Assembly (NCBI GenBank): GCA_903870955.1
Contig: CAIQEX010000708.1
Location: 1 to 12,237, forward strand
Direction of reading: 5' to 3'
Length of the DNA: 12,237 nt
From: an uncultured beta proteobacterium
GTDB lineage: Bacteria; Pseudomonadota; Gammaproteobacteria; Burkholderiales; Burkholderiaceae_C
The notes beneath the pieces were generated by a model, which saw only the letters and a list, made by a program, of their open reading frames with translations, was not told where the DNA came from and did not search any database. Both the position numbers and the translations under genes were made by a program. This document shows, in pieces, positions 5,881-12,237 of this stretch; the first letter of the stretch is position 1; every line of letters starts with the position of its first letter.

Positions 5881-7161
5881 ATGTCAGATGTAATCAAAGA
5901 CGTTTCCCTTGACGCCCTCGCCATGCAGCGTCGCACCGTGCTCAAAGGTACGGCCGGCATTCTGGCCGCGGGAATGTTCCCGGCCGTGCACGCCCAAGAA
6001 AAGATCGTGCTGCGCTATCTGGGCACGGCGGTCAATCAGGACAAGGAAATTGCCGACAAGTTCAAGGCCGATACCGGCATTGAAATCCAGTATGTGGCCG
6101 TCACCACCGACGACGTGACCAAGCGCGCCGTCACCGCACCCAACAGTTTCGACTTGATCGACACCGAATACTTCTCGCTGAAAAATATCGTGCCCACCGG
6201 CAACCTGAAGGGCATTGACACCAAGCGCATCAAGAATGCGGACAAGATCACCAGCCTGTTCACCAAGGGTGAAGTGGCTGGCAAGAAGGTCGGCGACCAA
6301 GGCACCGCACCGAAGAAGACCATTTACCTCGAAGGCGAAAAGAGCAAGGTCTTCGCAAAGAGCCCGACCCAGTTCATGTCGCTCATCCCCACGGTGTACA
6401 ACGCCGACACGCTGGGCATCCGCCCCGACCTGATCAAGCGCCCCATCACTTCGTGGGCCGAGTTGCTGAACCCCGAGTTCAAGGGCAAGGCCGCCATCCT
6501 GAACATCCCCTCCATCGGCATCATGGACGCAGCCATGGTCGTGGAAGCCATGGGCATTTACAAGTACCCTGACAAGGGCAACATGACCAAGAAGGAAATT
6601 GACCTGACCATCAAGACCCTGATTGAAGCCAAGAAGCAGGGCCAGTTCCGCAGCCTGTGGAAAGATTTCAACGAGTCCGTCAACCTGATGGCCTCGGGCG
6701 AAGTGGTGATCCAGTCGATGTGGAGTCCTGCTGTGACGGCCGTGCGTACCAAGGGCATTGCCTGCACCTTCCAGCCACTCAAAGAGGGCTATCGCGCCTG
6801 GGCTTCCGGCTTCGGTTTGCCCGCCACGCTTTCCGGCAAAAAGCTGGATGGTGCCTATGAGTTCATCAACTGGTTCCTTGACGGCTGGGCCGGTGCCTAC
6901 CTGAATCGCCAGGGTTACTACAGCGCGGTGCTGGATACCGCCAAAGCCAAGATGGAAGCCTATGAGTGGGCCTACTGGATGGAAGGCAAGCCCGCTTCGC
7001 AAGACATCAAGAGCCCGCACGGCGACCTGTTGGCCAAGAAGGGCGAAGTGCGCGACGGCGGCAGCTACGAGCAGCGCATGGGCGGCATCGCCTGCTGGAA
7101 CGCCGTGATGGACGAGAACGCCTACATGGTCCAGAAATGGAATGAGTTCGTAGCGGCCTGA
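5881..7161 (+). CDS. Periplasmic substrate-binding protein of PotD-like ABC importer, Tat signal
   Basis: A 426-residue extracytoplasmic binding protein that captures the solute and gives it to the permeases. The N-terminus has a twin-arginine motif (MQRRTVLKG, residues 15-23), a hydrophobic stretch (TAGILAAGMFPA) and an AVHA cleavage site at about residue 38, so Tat export is likely. The mature part begins KIVLRYLGTAVNQD, like PotD/family 1 binding proteins. The C-terminal half holds recognisable solute-binding features (MASGEVVIQSMWSPAV, GAYEFINWFLDGWAG). It is longer than the roughly 350 residues usual for PotD. The family binds polyamines, opines, amino acids and other small organics; with ureide-type enzymes beside it, a polyamine is not the best guess. 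Its gene follows the ATPase by 73 bases and is separated from the permeases by a structured 172-base gap. Confidence 0.9.
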   Translation: MSDVIKDVSLDALAMQRRTVLKGTAGILAAGMFPAVHAQEKIVLRYLGTAVNQDKEIADKFKADTGIEIQYVAVTTDDVTKRAVTAPNSFDLIDTEYFSLKNIVPTGNLKGIDTKRIKNADKITSLFTKGEVAGKKVGDQGTAPKKTIYLEGEKSKVFAKSPTQFMSLIPTVYNADTLGIRPDLIKRPITSWAELLNPEFKGKAAILNIPSIGIMDAAMVVEAMGIYKYPDKGNMTKKEIDLTIKTLIEAKKQGQFRSLWKDFNESVNLMASGEVVIQSMWSPAVTAVRTKGIACTFQPLKEGYRAWASGFGLPATLSGKKLDGAYEFINWFLDGWAGAYLNRQGYYSAVLDTAKAKMEAYEWAYWMEGKPASQDIKSPHGDLLAKKGEVRDGGSYEQRMGGIACWNAVMDENAYMVQKWNEFVAA

Positions 7162-7200
7162 CCGTTGAACACCCCCGTCCAGGCTCACTGCGTGTAGCCT

Positions 7201-7257
7201 GTTCCCCCCTTGCAGGGGGCAACACCAGCGGTCCGGCGAAGCCGGTCCCGCGGTGTT
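7201..7257. repeat. Two stable hairpins between binding-protein and permease genes
   Basis: In the 172-base gap there are two consecutive stem-loops. One pairs GTT/AAC (7201-7203, 7221-7223) and CCCCC/GGGGG (7205-7209, 7215-7219) around TTGCA. The next pairs AACACC (7221-7226) with GGTGTT (7252-7257), then CGG with CCG, then CCGGC (7233-7237) with GCCGG (7241-7245) around GAA. The two stems share 7221-7223, so they could switch. Likely roles are protecting the binding-protein mRNA or reducing read-through into the permeases. The rest of the gap to 7333 shows no gene. It could also be a dispersed repeat of this group of bacteria. Confidence 0.55.
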
Positions 7258-7333
7258 TCTGGAAGGGGCTTTGCTGTGCGCGCCTTGGGCGGGCATCTAG
7301 CTCGGTACGTACTATTATTAACAGCGGATCTAT

Positions 7334-8245
7334 ATGAGCGCACCTGCATCTTCATTGCCACCATCCGGCTCCGCGCCGGGTCGCAGCATTGCGGCCTGGT
7401 GGCAGGCGTTGCCTTTGACGACGGTGTTCGCGCTGTTCTTTTTGTTGCCGCTGGCATTGGTGTTGATGGTCAGTTTCTGGGACTACAACCAGTATGAAAT
7501 GCTGCCGGACTTCAGCTTTAAAAACTACATCGCGGTGTTTGATGGTTGCCTGTCGGGTGAGGACCTTTGCGTCACCCTCAAGACCTATTTATCGACGCTC
7601 AAGTTCTGCGTGTTGGTCTGGCTTCTGACCTTGCTGATTGGTTTCACGGTTTCCTATTTCCTGGCCTTTCATGTGCATTCCAGCGGCGTGCAGGTCGTGC
7701 TGTTTGTGCTGTGCACGATTCCCTTCTGGACCTCCAACGTCATCCGCATGATTGCCTGGGTTCCCTTGCTGGGCCGCAATGGACTGGTGAACGACGTGCT
7801 GGTGCATCTGGGTGCGGTCGACAAGCCGGTGGAGTGGCTGTTGTTTTCGAGTTTCTCGGTGGTGCTGGCCTTTGTGCATTTGTTCAGCACCTTCATGATC
7901 GTGCCCATCTTCAACTCCATGATGCGCATCGACCGCAGCCTGCTTGAAGCGGCGGCGGACAGTGGCGCCAGCGCGTGGCAGACACTGTGGAATGTCATCG
8001 TGCCGCTGTGCCGCACCGGCATCATCATCGGTTCCATCTTTGTCATCACGATTGTCATGGGCGACTTCGTCACCATTGGCGTGATGGGTGGCCAGCAGAT
8101 CGCTTCGGTCGGCAAAATCATTCAGGTGCAGACCTCCTACTTGCAGTTCCCGCTGGCAGCGGCCAATGCCGTGATCCTGTTGGCGGTGGTGTTGATGATC
8201 ATCTGGGCCTTGACGCGGATGGTCGATATCCGCAAAGAGTTATGA
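7334..8245 (+). CDS. ABC importer permease, PotB-like
   Basis: A 303-residue inner-membrane permease. A short polar N-terminus is followed by about six hydrophobic helices: near 29-48, 88-111, 119-142, 170-191, 228-250 and 277-292. The EAA loop that docks on the ATPase is EAAADSGASAWQTLWNVIVP at 205-224. After it comes GDFVTIGVMGG, usual in the PotB type. A cysteine-containing loop (GCLSGEDLC, 71-79) between the first two helices faces the periplasm and might hold a disulphide. The start at 7334 has only a weak ribosome site and follows the hairpin gap. The stop overlaps the next permease start by 4 bases (ATGA), showing coupled translation. Pairing with the second permease gives a standard heterodimeric channel. 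Confidence 0.92.
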   Translation: MSAPASSLPPSGSAPGRSIAAWWQALPLTTVFALFFLLPLALVLMVSFWDYNQYEMLPDFSFKNYIAVFDGCLSGEDLCVTLKTYLSTLKFCVLVWLLTLLIGFTVSYFLAFHVHSSGVQVVLFVLCTIPFWTSNVIRMIAWVPLLGRNGLVNDVLVHLGAVDKPVEWLLFSSFSVVLAFVHLFSTFMIVPIFNSMMRIDRSLLEAAADSGASAWQTLWNVIVPLCRTGIIIGSIFVITIVMGDFVTIGVMGGQQIASVGKIIQVQTSYLQFPLAAANAVILLAVVLMIIWALTRMVDIRKEL

Positions 8246-9132
8246 ACATGGATACCAAGCGCGCTCCGGGCTTTTGGTGGTTGGCGATCTTCTTCGCGGC
8301 CTATGTGCTGTTTCTTTATGGCCCCATGCTGGTCATCGTGGTGCTCAGCTTTCAGGGTCCGCAGGGGGGCCTGACCTTTCCCATGCGTGGCTGGTCCACG
8401 CACTGGTTTCACAAACTGGCCGATGGCCTGGGCTCGGTGGACATTGGCGCTGCGTTATGGCGGTCGCTTGGATTGGGTCTCACGGTGATGGCTTTTACCG
8501 TGGTGTTTTCGGTGCTGGCCGGTCTGGCTTTCCGCAAGAAACTTAGCGGCGGCAGCATCCTGTTTTTTGTCGTGGTGGCCAGCCTGATCATGCCGTCCAT
8601 CATCGTCTCGCTGGGCATCGGCCTGGAGTTTCGCCTGCTGGATACCGGCATCAAGAAAGTGCTGGAAGCCTGGGGCATGCAAAGCACGCTGGAAAACTAC
8701 GGCACGGCTTTGGGGATTTACACCTCGGCCCTGGGCGCGCACCTGACCTGGACACTGCCCTTTGGCCTGTTGATCATGTTTGCCATCTTCAACCGCTTCA
8801 ACCCGGCCTATGAAGAGGCTGCACGCGACCTCGGTGCCACGCCCTGGCAAGGTTTCAGGCATGTGGTGCTGCCACTGATTGCGCCATCCGTGGTGGGCAT
8901 TGGCATGTTCGGTTTCACCTTGAGTTGGGACGAGATAGCCCGCACGTCCCAAGCCATTGGTGACGTCAACACCCTGCCGCTGGAACTGCAGGGCTTGACC
9001 ACCACCGTGACCACCCCCTCCATCTATGCACTGGGCACCGTCACCATGGTGGTGTCTTTTGCGGTGATGGGTTTGACGGTTGGCCTCTCCAGTTGGCTGG
9101 GCAAACGCCAGAGAGCGCGGCGTACACCATGA
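8242..9132 (+). CDS. ABC importer permease, PotC-like
   Basis: A 296-residue inner-membrane permease, the second half of the channel. The first helix is at about 12-36 (WWLAIFFAAYVLFLYGPMLV), and further helices lie near 75-97, 105-128, 158-181, 212-230 and 262-285. The EAA docking loop is EEAARDLGATPWQGFRHVVL at 191-210, followed by FTLSWDEIARTS, the PotC-type pattern. It starts inside the stop of the first permease (ATGA, 8242-8245) and ends inside the start of the GntR gene (ATGA, 9129-9132), so all three are translationally coupled. A second ATG at 8248 would shorten it by two residues. An open frame reaching back to 7975 in the same frame only overlaps the first permease and is not coding. 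Confidence 0.92.
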   Translation: MNMDTKRAPGFWWLAIFFAAYVLFLYGPMLVIVVLSFQGPQGGLTFPMRGWSTHWFHKLADGLGSVDIGAALWRSLGLGLTVMAFTVVFSVLAGLAFRKKLSGGSILFFVVVASLIMPSIIVSLGIGLEFRLLDTGIKKVLEAWGMQSTLENYGTALGIYTSALGAHLTWTLPFGLLIMFAIFNRFNPAYEEAARDLGATPWQGFRHVVLPLIAPSVVGIGMFGFTLSWDEIARTSQAIGDVNTLPLELQGLTTTVTTPSIYALGTVTMVVSFAVMGLTVGLSSWLGKRQRARRTP

Positions 9133-9848
9133 TCGATGCGGTCCTGCTGACAGAAAACGACATTTACGAGCGCATGGTTGAGACCATCCTCGACCATCGT
9201 TTGCCACCCGGTACCAAGTTGGTCGAGGACCGACTGGCCACCGCCTTTGGCGTCTCCCGCACGCGTATTCGCCCGGTGCTGGTGCGCCTGGCGAATGAGC
9301 AGATCGTGACCCTGACCCCGAACCGGGGTGCCACCGTGGCGCAGCCCACCGAGGCCGAAGCGCGCGAGGTTTTCGAGGTGCGCCGCATGATTGAGCCGAC
9401 ACTGATTTCCTGCTTTATTGCCCAGGCCGAGGCTGGCGACATTGCAGTCTTGTCCGAGTGCATTGCGCAGGAAGAGGACGCGCGCAACGCGGGCGATATG
9501 CGGCGCGCGATCCGCCTGTCCGGCGACTTTCATTTGCATATTGCCAACGCGGCGCAGCACCAGACCCTGGGTCGCATTCTGCGGGAGTTGGTGTCGCGTA
9601 CCTCGTTGATTTTGATGACCTACGGCACGAAGTTGCAGCCACAGTCCGAGGCCAGCCGCTGCGGCTGTCAGGAGCACCGTGCCTTGCTGGATGCCATTCG
9701 CCTGCGCGACGCCCGGGAAGCGGCACGTTTGATGCAGGAGCATTTGGCGCAGCTTGAGGCGCAGTTGCAATTCAAACAGGCGGATGACGATGTGCCTGAT
9801 TTGCTGTCCCTGTTTGGTGCTGAACCGGCCCGCGTTGCGGTCGTTTGA
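9129..9848 (+). CDS. GntR-family transcriptional regulator, FCD (FadR) subfamily
   Basis: A 239-residue regulator. The N-terminal winged helix-turn-helix covers about residues 8-73, with LPPGTKLVEDRLATAFGVSR (25-44) and the wing ending PNRGATVAQP. The C-terminal all-helical FCD ligand domain holds the metal-binding set expected in this family: Asp133 and His137 (SGDFHLHIAN), His183 (CQEHRALLDAI) and His205 (MQEHLAQL). FCD regulators usually repress a neighbouring catabolic operon and let go when the substrate or an intermediate binds. The gene is coupled to the permease upstream (4-base overlap) and lies 3 bases before the racemase-like gene. The TGCATACA repeats at 4588-4733 are the best candidate operators, which would control both divergent arms and the regulator itself. 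The effector is unknown. The acidic C-terminal tail after residue 218 is probably disordered. Confidence 0.92.
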   Translation: MIDAVLLTENDIYERMVETILDHRLPPGTKLVEDRLATAFGVSRTRIRPVLVRLANEQIVTLTPNRGATVAQPTEAEAREVFEVRRMIEPTLISCFIAQAEAGDIAVLSECIAQEEDARNAGDMRRAIRLSGDFHLHIANAAQHQTLGRILRELVSRTSLILMTYGTKLQPQSEASRCGCQEHRALLDAIRLRDAREAARLMQEHLAQLEAQLQFKQADDDVPDLLSLFGAEPARVAVV

Positions 9849-9851
9849 GCC

Positions 9852-10586
9852 ATGCGCCGCCTGCTGCTGATCAACCCCAACACCTCGGACGCCATCAGTG
9901 CGCTGCTGCAGACTCATGCACAGGCCGCGGCCGGTTCACAACAGACAGTCTTCACGCGCACGGCGCGCTTCGGTGCACCGTATATTTCTTGTGAGGCCAG
10001 CTACGCCGTTGCTGCGCACGCCACGCTGGACGCATGGGCGGCGGCTATTGCGCCGGGCCAGGAGCGTTTCGATTCCGTGCTGATCGGCTGCTTTGGCGAC
10101 CCCGGTTTGCTGGCACTCCGACAGGTCAGTCAGATTCCGGTTACCGGTTTGGCCGAGGCTTCATTTGTCGCCGCAGCCGAAAAAGGGCGCTTTGCCATCG
10201 TCACCGGTGGCGAACGCTGGAAGCCCATGCTGGAGCGACTGGCCCACAGCCTCGGCTACGCCGAACAATTGGCCGGGGTTCACACAGTGACGGCCACGGG
10301 TGCCGAACTCGCGGCAGATCCCCTGGCTGCGCAGGTCTTGCTGGCCCGCGCCTGTGGCGATGCGGTGCGACAGTGGGGCGTGCAATCGGTCATTTTGGGC
10401 GGCGCAGGTCTGGCCGGCATGGCAGCCACGATTCAGCCGGTGGTCGCCGTACCGGTGATCGACAGCGTGCTCGCAGGCGTGGCCCATGCGATGCGCCAGG
10501 CGCAGCAGGAGACACTGCAAGCGGCCAAGGTGGTGGATTTCGCCTGGAGTGGCGTGTCGGCAGAACTGCTGGCTACCGGTCGCTAA
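9852..10586 (+). CDS. Asp/Glu/hydantoin racemase-family protein with one catalytic Cys missing
   Basis: A 244-residue cytoplasmic protein of the Asp/Glu/hydantoin racemase superfamily, nearest in style to hydantoin and allantoin racemases (HyuA/HpxA type). It has the family start LLLINPNTSDA (4-14), the first active-site cysteine Cys80 in IGCFGDPG, the TGLAEAS loop at 98-104, and AIVTGGERW at 115-123. Normally a second cysteine follows in an LGCAG motif; here it is ILGGAGLAG with Gly184 (codon GGC, 10401-10403), so two-base racemisation by a Cys pair cannot work in the usual way. It may belong to a single-Cys branch with other chemistry (superfamily members include decarboxylases and isomerases), or be a ligand-binding or decayed enzyme. 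It is the last gene of the plus-strand operon, 3 bases after the GntR gene. The chain is full length with no frameshift. Confidence 0.85.
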   Translation: MRRLLLINPNTSDAISALLQTHAQAAAGSQQTVFTRTARFGAPYISCEASYAVAAHATLDAWAAAIAPGQERFDSVLIGCFGDPGLLALRQVSQIPVTGLAEASFVAAAEKGRFAIVTGGERWKPMLERLAHSLGYAEQLAGVHTVTATGAELAADPLAAQVLLARACGDAVRQWGVQSVILGGAGLAGMAATIQPVVAVPVIDSVLAGVAHAMRQAQQETLQAAKVVDFAWSGVSAELLATGR

Positions 10587-10658
10587 GGCAGCGCCCGCCC
10601 GCGCAGGGACACAGTCGAGCCCAATGACATTCAACGGGTCCCCTCGAAGAGGTTTAAC

Positions 10659-10672
10659 TTGATTTAAGTCAG
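10659..10672. promoter_or_regulatory. FNR/DNR-like binding site upstream of GGDEF gene
   Basis: TTGATTTAAGTCAG matches nine of the ten fixed bases of TTGATnnnnGTCAA, and eight of ten of the FNR consensus TTGATnnnnATCAA. Its centre is 41.5 bp before the start predicted from the TAAAAA at 10695-10700, exactly the class II activator distance. The site is in the 169-base gap between the racemase-like gene and the sensor gene. Weaker than the site at 553-566. Confidence 0.4.
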
Positions 10673-10694
10673 TTGCGCCTGGGCCGCAGAACGG

Positions 10695-10700
10695 TAAAAA
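10695..10700 (+). promoter_or_regulatory. Candidate -10 element of the GGDEF sensor gene
   Basis: TAAAAA followed by TTTG matches four of six -10 consensus bases. It predicts a start near 10707, about 49 bases before the ATG at 10756. There is no good -35, as is common where an FNR-type activator overlaps that position. Confidence 0.3.
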
Positions 10701-10755
10701 TTTGCTCAGGTGGGGTACCGCGCCCGCTAAAGCACTTAAAAATCAAATCTACCGT

Positions 10756-12237
10756 ATGCGCTTCGATCCATTGGTCCTGCTCAACAAAGTACCCGCGATG
10801 GTGGCGTACTGGGACCATGACCTGATCAACCGTTACGCCAATGATGCCTATGCCCGGCGGTTTGGCCTGAGCCCGGACCAATTGCTGGGAATGCATGTCC
10901 GGGAACTGATCGGAGAAGAGTGGTACCAACGCGAGTTGCCCACTATCGAAGCGGTGTTGCGTGGCGAGAGCCAAAAATTTGAGAGAACCCTCCCGGCCTC
11001 AAAAGGGGATGCGATGCGCCACTCGCTGACCGAGTTGACGCCGGATATCGTGAACGATGAAGTGTGTGGATTCACGGTTCATGTTTCCGACATTACCCTG
11101 CTAAAGGGTACCTACGAAGAACTCGAAGGCAATACCCGGTATCTCAAAGCCATTTTGGACAACCTGTTTGCCTACGTGGCCTTGCTGGATGTCAATGGGG
11201 CCGTGTTGGAGGTCAACAAGGCGCCGCTCGACCGGGCTGGCTTTCGGCGCGAGGATGTGATCGGCCAATATTTTTATGACGCGCCCTGGTGGACCTACCA
11301 GAGTGACGTGCGTACCCGGATCATGCAGTCGATTGAGCGCGCCAGGCAGGGCTATAGCGACCGCTTCGATATCGTAGCCAAGATGGGTGACGAATTTCAG
11401 TCCCTTGATTTCATGATTTCGCCGGTGCTGGACGATCAGGGAAACGTGATTGCGCTGATCCCCACGGCGGTCGACGTCAGCTATCGCAAGCAGGTCGAGG
11501 CCGACCTGCGCATTGCTGCAACCGCCTTTGATTCCAAGGCGGGCATCCTCGTCACAAACGCAGACCGAAAGATTTTGCGGGCCAACCGTGCGTTTCTGGA
11601 CGCCATGGGCTACACGCACGAAGAAATCATTGGCAAAGACCCGCGTGTCTTCAAGTCAGACAAACACACGCCCGACTTTTATGCCGGGATGTGGAGAAGC
11701 ATCAACGAAACAGGCAGTTGGGAGGGTGAAATCTGGGATCGATGCAAGGATGGGCGGCTCATTTTCCGCTGGCTCAATATCACGGCCATTGCCAATGAGG
11801 ACGGTGTCGTAACCCACTACGTGTCAACCCAAACCGATATCACGGCGCGCAAGATCGCCGAGGAGGCGGTGGAGCATTTGGCCTTCTACGATCCACTCAC
11901 CGATCTGCCCAATCGGCGACTTTTGAGTGATCGCTTGCAACAGGCGCAGGCCTCATTTGCGCGCACAGGTAAGGAGGGGGCGATTCTCTTCATTGACCTG
12001 GACAACTTCAAGGCGCTCAACGATACGCAAGGCCACGACGTGGGCGACCTGCTGTTGGTACAAGTGGCCAAACGTCTCAAAGCCTGTGTTCGGGAAGGCG
12101 ATACCGTTGCGCGGCTGGGTGGGGACGAGTACGTGGTCGTTCTCGAGGACCTGGACGAAGACCCGGTTGAAGCCGCCACGCAAGCCAAGGCGGTCGGAAA
12201 GAAGATTTTGCAGGCGTTGAACAAGCCCTATGTGCTG
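10756..12237 (+). CDS. PAS-PAS-PAS-GGDEF sensor, probable diguanylate cyclase (partial, 3' end outside window)
   Basis: The frame is open from 10756 to the window edge, 494 codons, with no stop. Three PAS domains are seen: about 8-116 (AMVAYWDHDLINRYANDAYARRFG), 128-245 (ILDNLFAYVALLDVNGAVLEVN) and 252-368 (AATAFDSKAGILVTNADRKI, ending YVSTQTDITARK). The GGDEF domain starts at DPLTDLPNRRLL (379-390), with metal-site DLDNFKALND (414-423) and active site GGDEY at 455-459. An RxxD inhibition site (Arg446-Asp449) lies five residues before it. No membrane helix or signal peptide is found, so a cytoplasmic sensor making cyclic di-GMP is likely. The final Phe of GGDEF is Tyr here, a conservative change. 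An EAL domain may follow but lies outside. The start lacks a clear Shine-Dalgarno site; it fits the PAS start well. Confidence 0.88.
   Translation, partial: MRFDPLVLLNKVPAMVAYWDHDLINRYANDAYARRFGLSPDQLLGMHVRELIGEEWYQRELPTIEAVLRGESQKFERTLPASKGDAMRHSLTELTPDIVNDEVCGFTVHVSDITLLKGTYEELEGNTRYLKAILDNLFAYVALLDVNGAVLEVNKAPLDRAGFRREDVIGQYFYDAPWWTYQSDVRTRIMQSIERARQGYSDRFDIVAKMGDEFQSLDFMISPVLDDQGNVIALIPTAVDVSYRKQVEADLRIAATAFDSKAGILVTNADRKILRANRAFLDAMGYTHEEIIGKDPRVFKSDKHTPDFYAGMWRSINETGSWEGEIWDRCKDGRLIFRWLNITAIANEDGVVTHYVSTQTDITARKIAEEAVEHLAFYDPLTDLPNRRLLSDRLQQAQASFARTGKEGAILFIDLDNFKALNDTQGHDVGDLLLVQVAKRLKACVREGDTVARLGGDEYVVVLEDLDEDPVEAATQAKAVGKKILQALNKPYVL

Noticed and set aside
5884..7296. A 470-codon open frame antisense to the binding-protein gene
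   Set aside because: Its composition (rich in Gly, Val, His, Leu, low-complexity) shows no known family. It is the mirror of a strongly biased, clearly real gene with a good ribosome site, so it is a codon-bias shadow.
8455..9402. Open frames of up to 315 codons antisense to the permease and GntR genes
   Set aside because: Rich in Arg, Pro, Gly and His with no domain pattern, and opposed to genes with complete family motifs.
1637..10586. Reading the locus as a polyamine (spermidine/putrescine) uptake system
   Set aside because: The importer family resemblance is real, but the linked enzymes are not polyamine enzymes. The family also serves other small organics, so no pot gene symbols were assigned.
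10587..10658. Possible intrinsic terminator after the racemase-like gene
   Set aside because: The only stem close to a T-run (CCTC/GAGG, 10642-10652, then TTTAACTT) has four base pairs, too weak to support. No other convincing hairpin was found.

Overview
The window looks like a chromosomal piece of a betaproteobacterium of the Burkholderiales, most likely Comamonadaceae (Rhodoferax/Polaromonas-like). This is judged from the high-GC codon use, the protein styles, FNR-type sites of the form TTGATnnnnATCAA, and the presence of a small periplasmic cytochrome c next to a PAS/GGDEF protein. No phage, IS, CRISPR, tRNA or rRNA feature is visible, and no gene-free stretch exceeds 300 bases.

Layout. 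(1) 1-620: two G/C-rich hairpins, then a small c-type cytochrome on the minus strand, with a perfect FNR-type box and a good sigma70-like promoter upstream of it. (2) 623-1612: an EamA/DMT ten-helix transporter on the plus strand, convergent with the next block. (3) 1637-4583, minus strand: a tight three-gene operon reading SnoaL/NTF2-like protein, then a PuuE-like polysaccharide-deacetylase-fold hydrolase, then a gamma-glutamyltransferase-family Ntn hydrolase. (4) 4584-4769: a divergent intergenic region carrying three copies of TGCATACA, two of them exactly 22 bp apart. (5) 4770-10586, plus strand: a complete polyamine-type ABC importer (ATPase, Tat-exported binding protein, two permeases), then a GntR/FCD regulator and an Asp/Glu/hydantoin-racemase-family protein, mostly joined by 4-base ATGA overlaps or very short gaps. 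(6) 10756 to the end: a multi-PAS diguanylate cyclase that runs off the window, preceded by an FNR-like site.

The heart of the window is the divergent locus 1637-10586. An importer, a hydantoin-racemase-like enzyme, a PuuE-like ring-opening hydrolase (allantoinase/cyclic-imide-hydrolase relatives) and a GGT-family amidohydrolase (relatives include the oxamate amidohydrolase HpxW of Klebsiella) all stand together under one probable GntR repressor. These enzyme types recall the hpx ureide pathway of Klebsiella, but the set is rearranged, has its own importer, and lacks the other hpx steps within this window. My inference is uptake and opening of a small cyclic amide, imide or ureide followed by amide hydrolysis; the actual substrate cannot be read from the sequence. 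The racemase-like protein has lost one of the two catalytic cysteines of its family, so it may do different chemistry. I regard this locus as the best candidate for an undescribed system.
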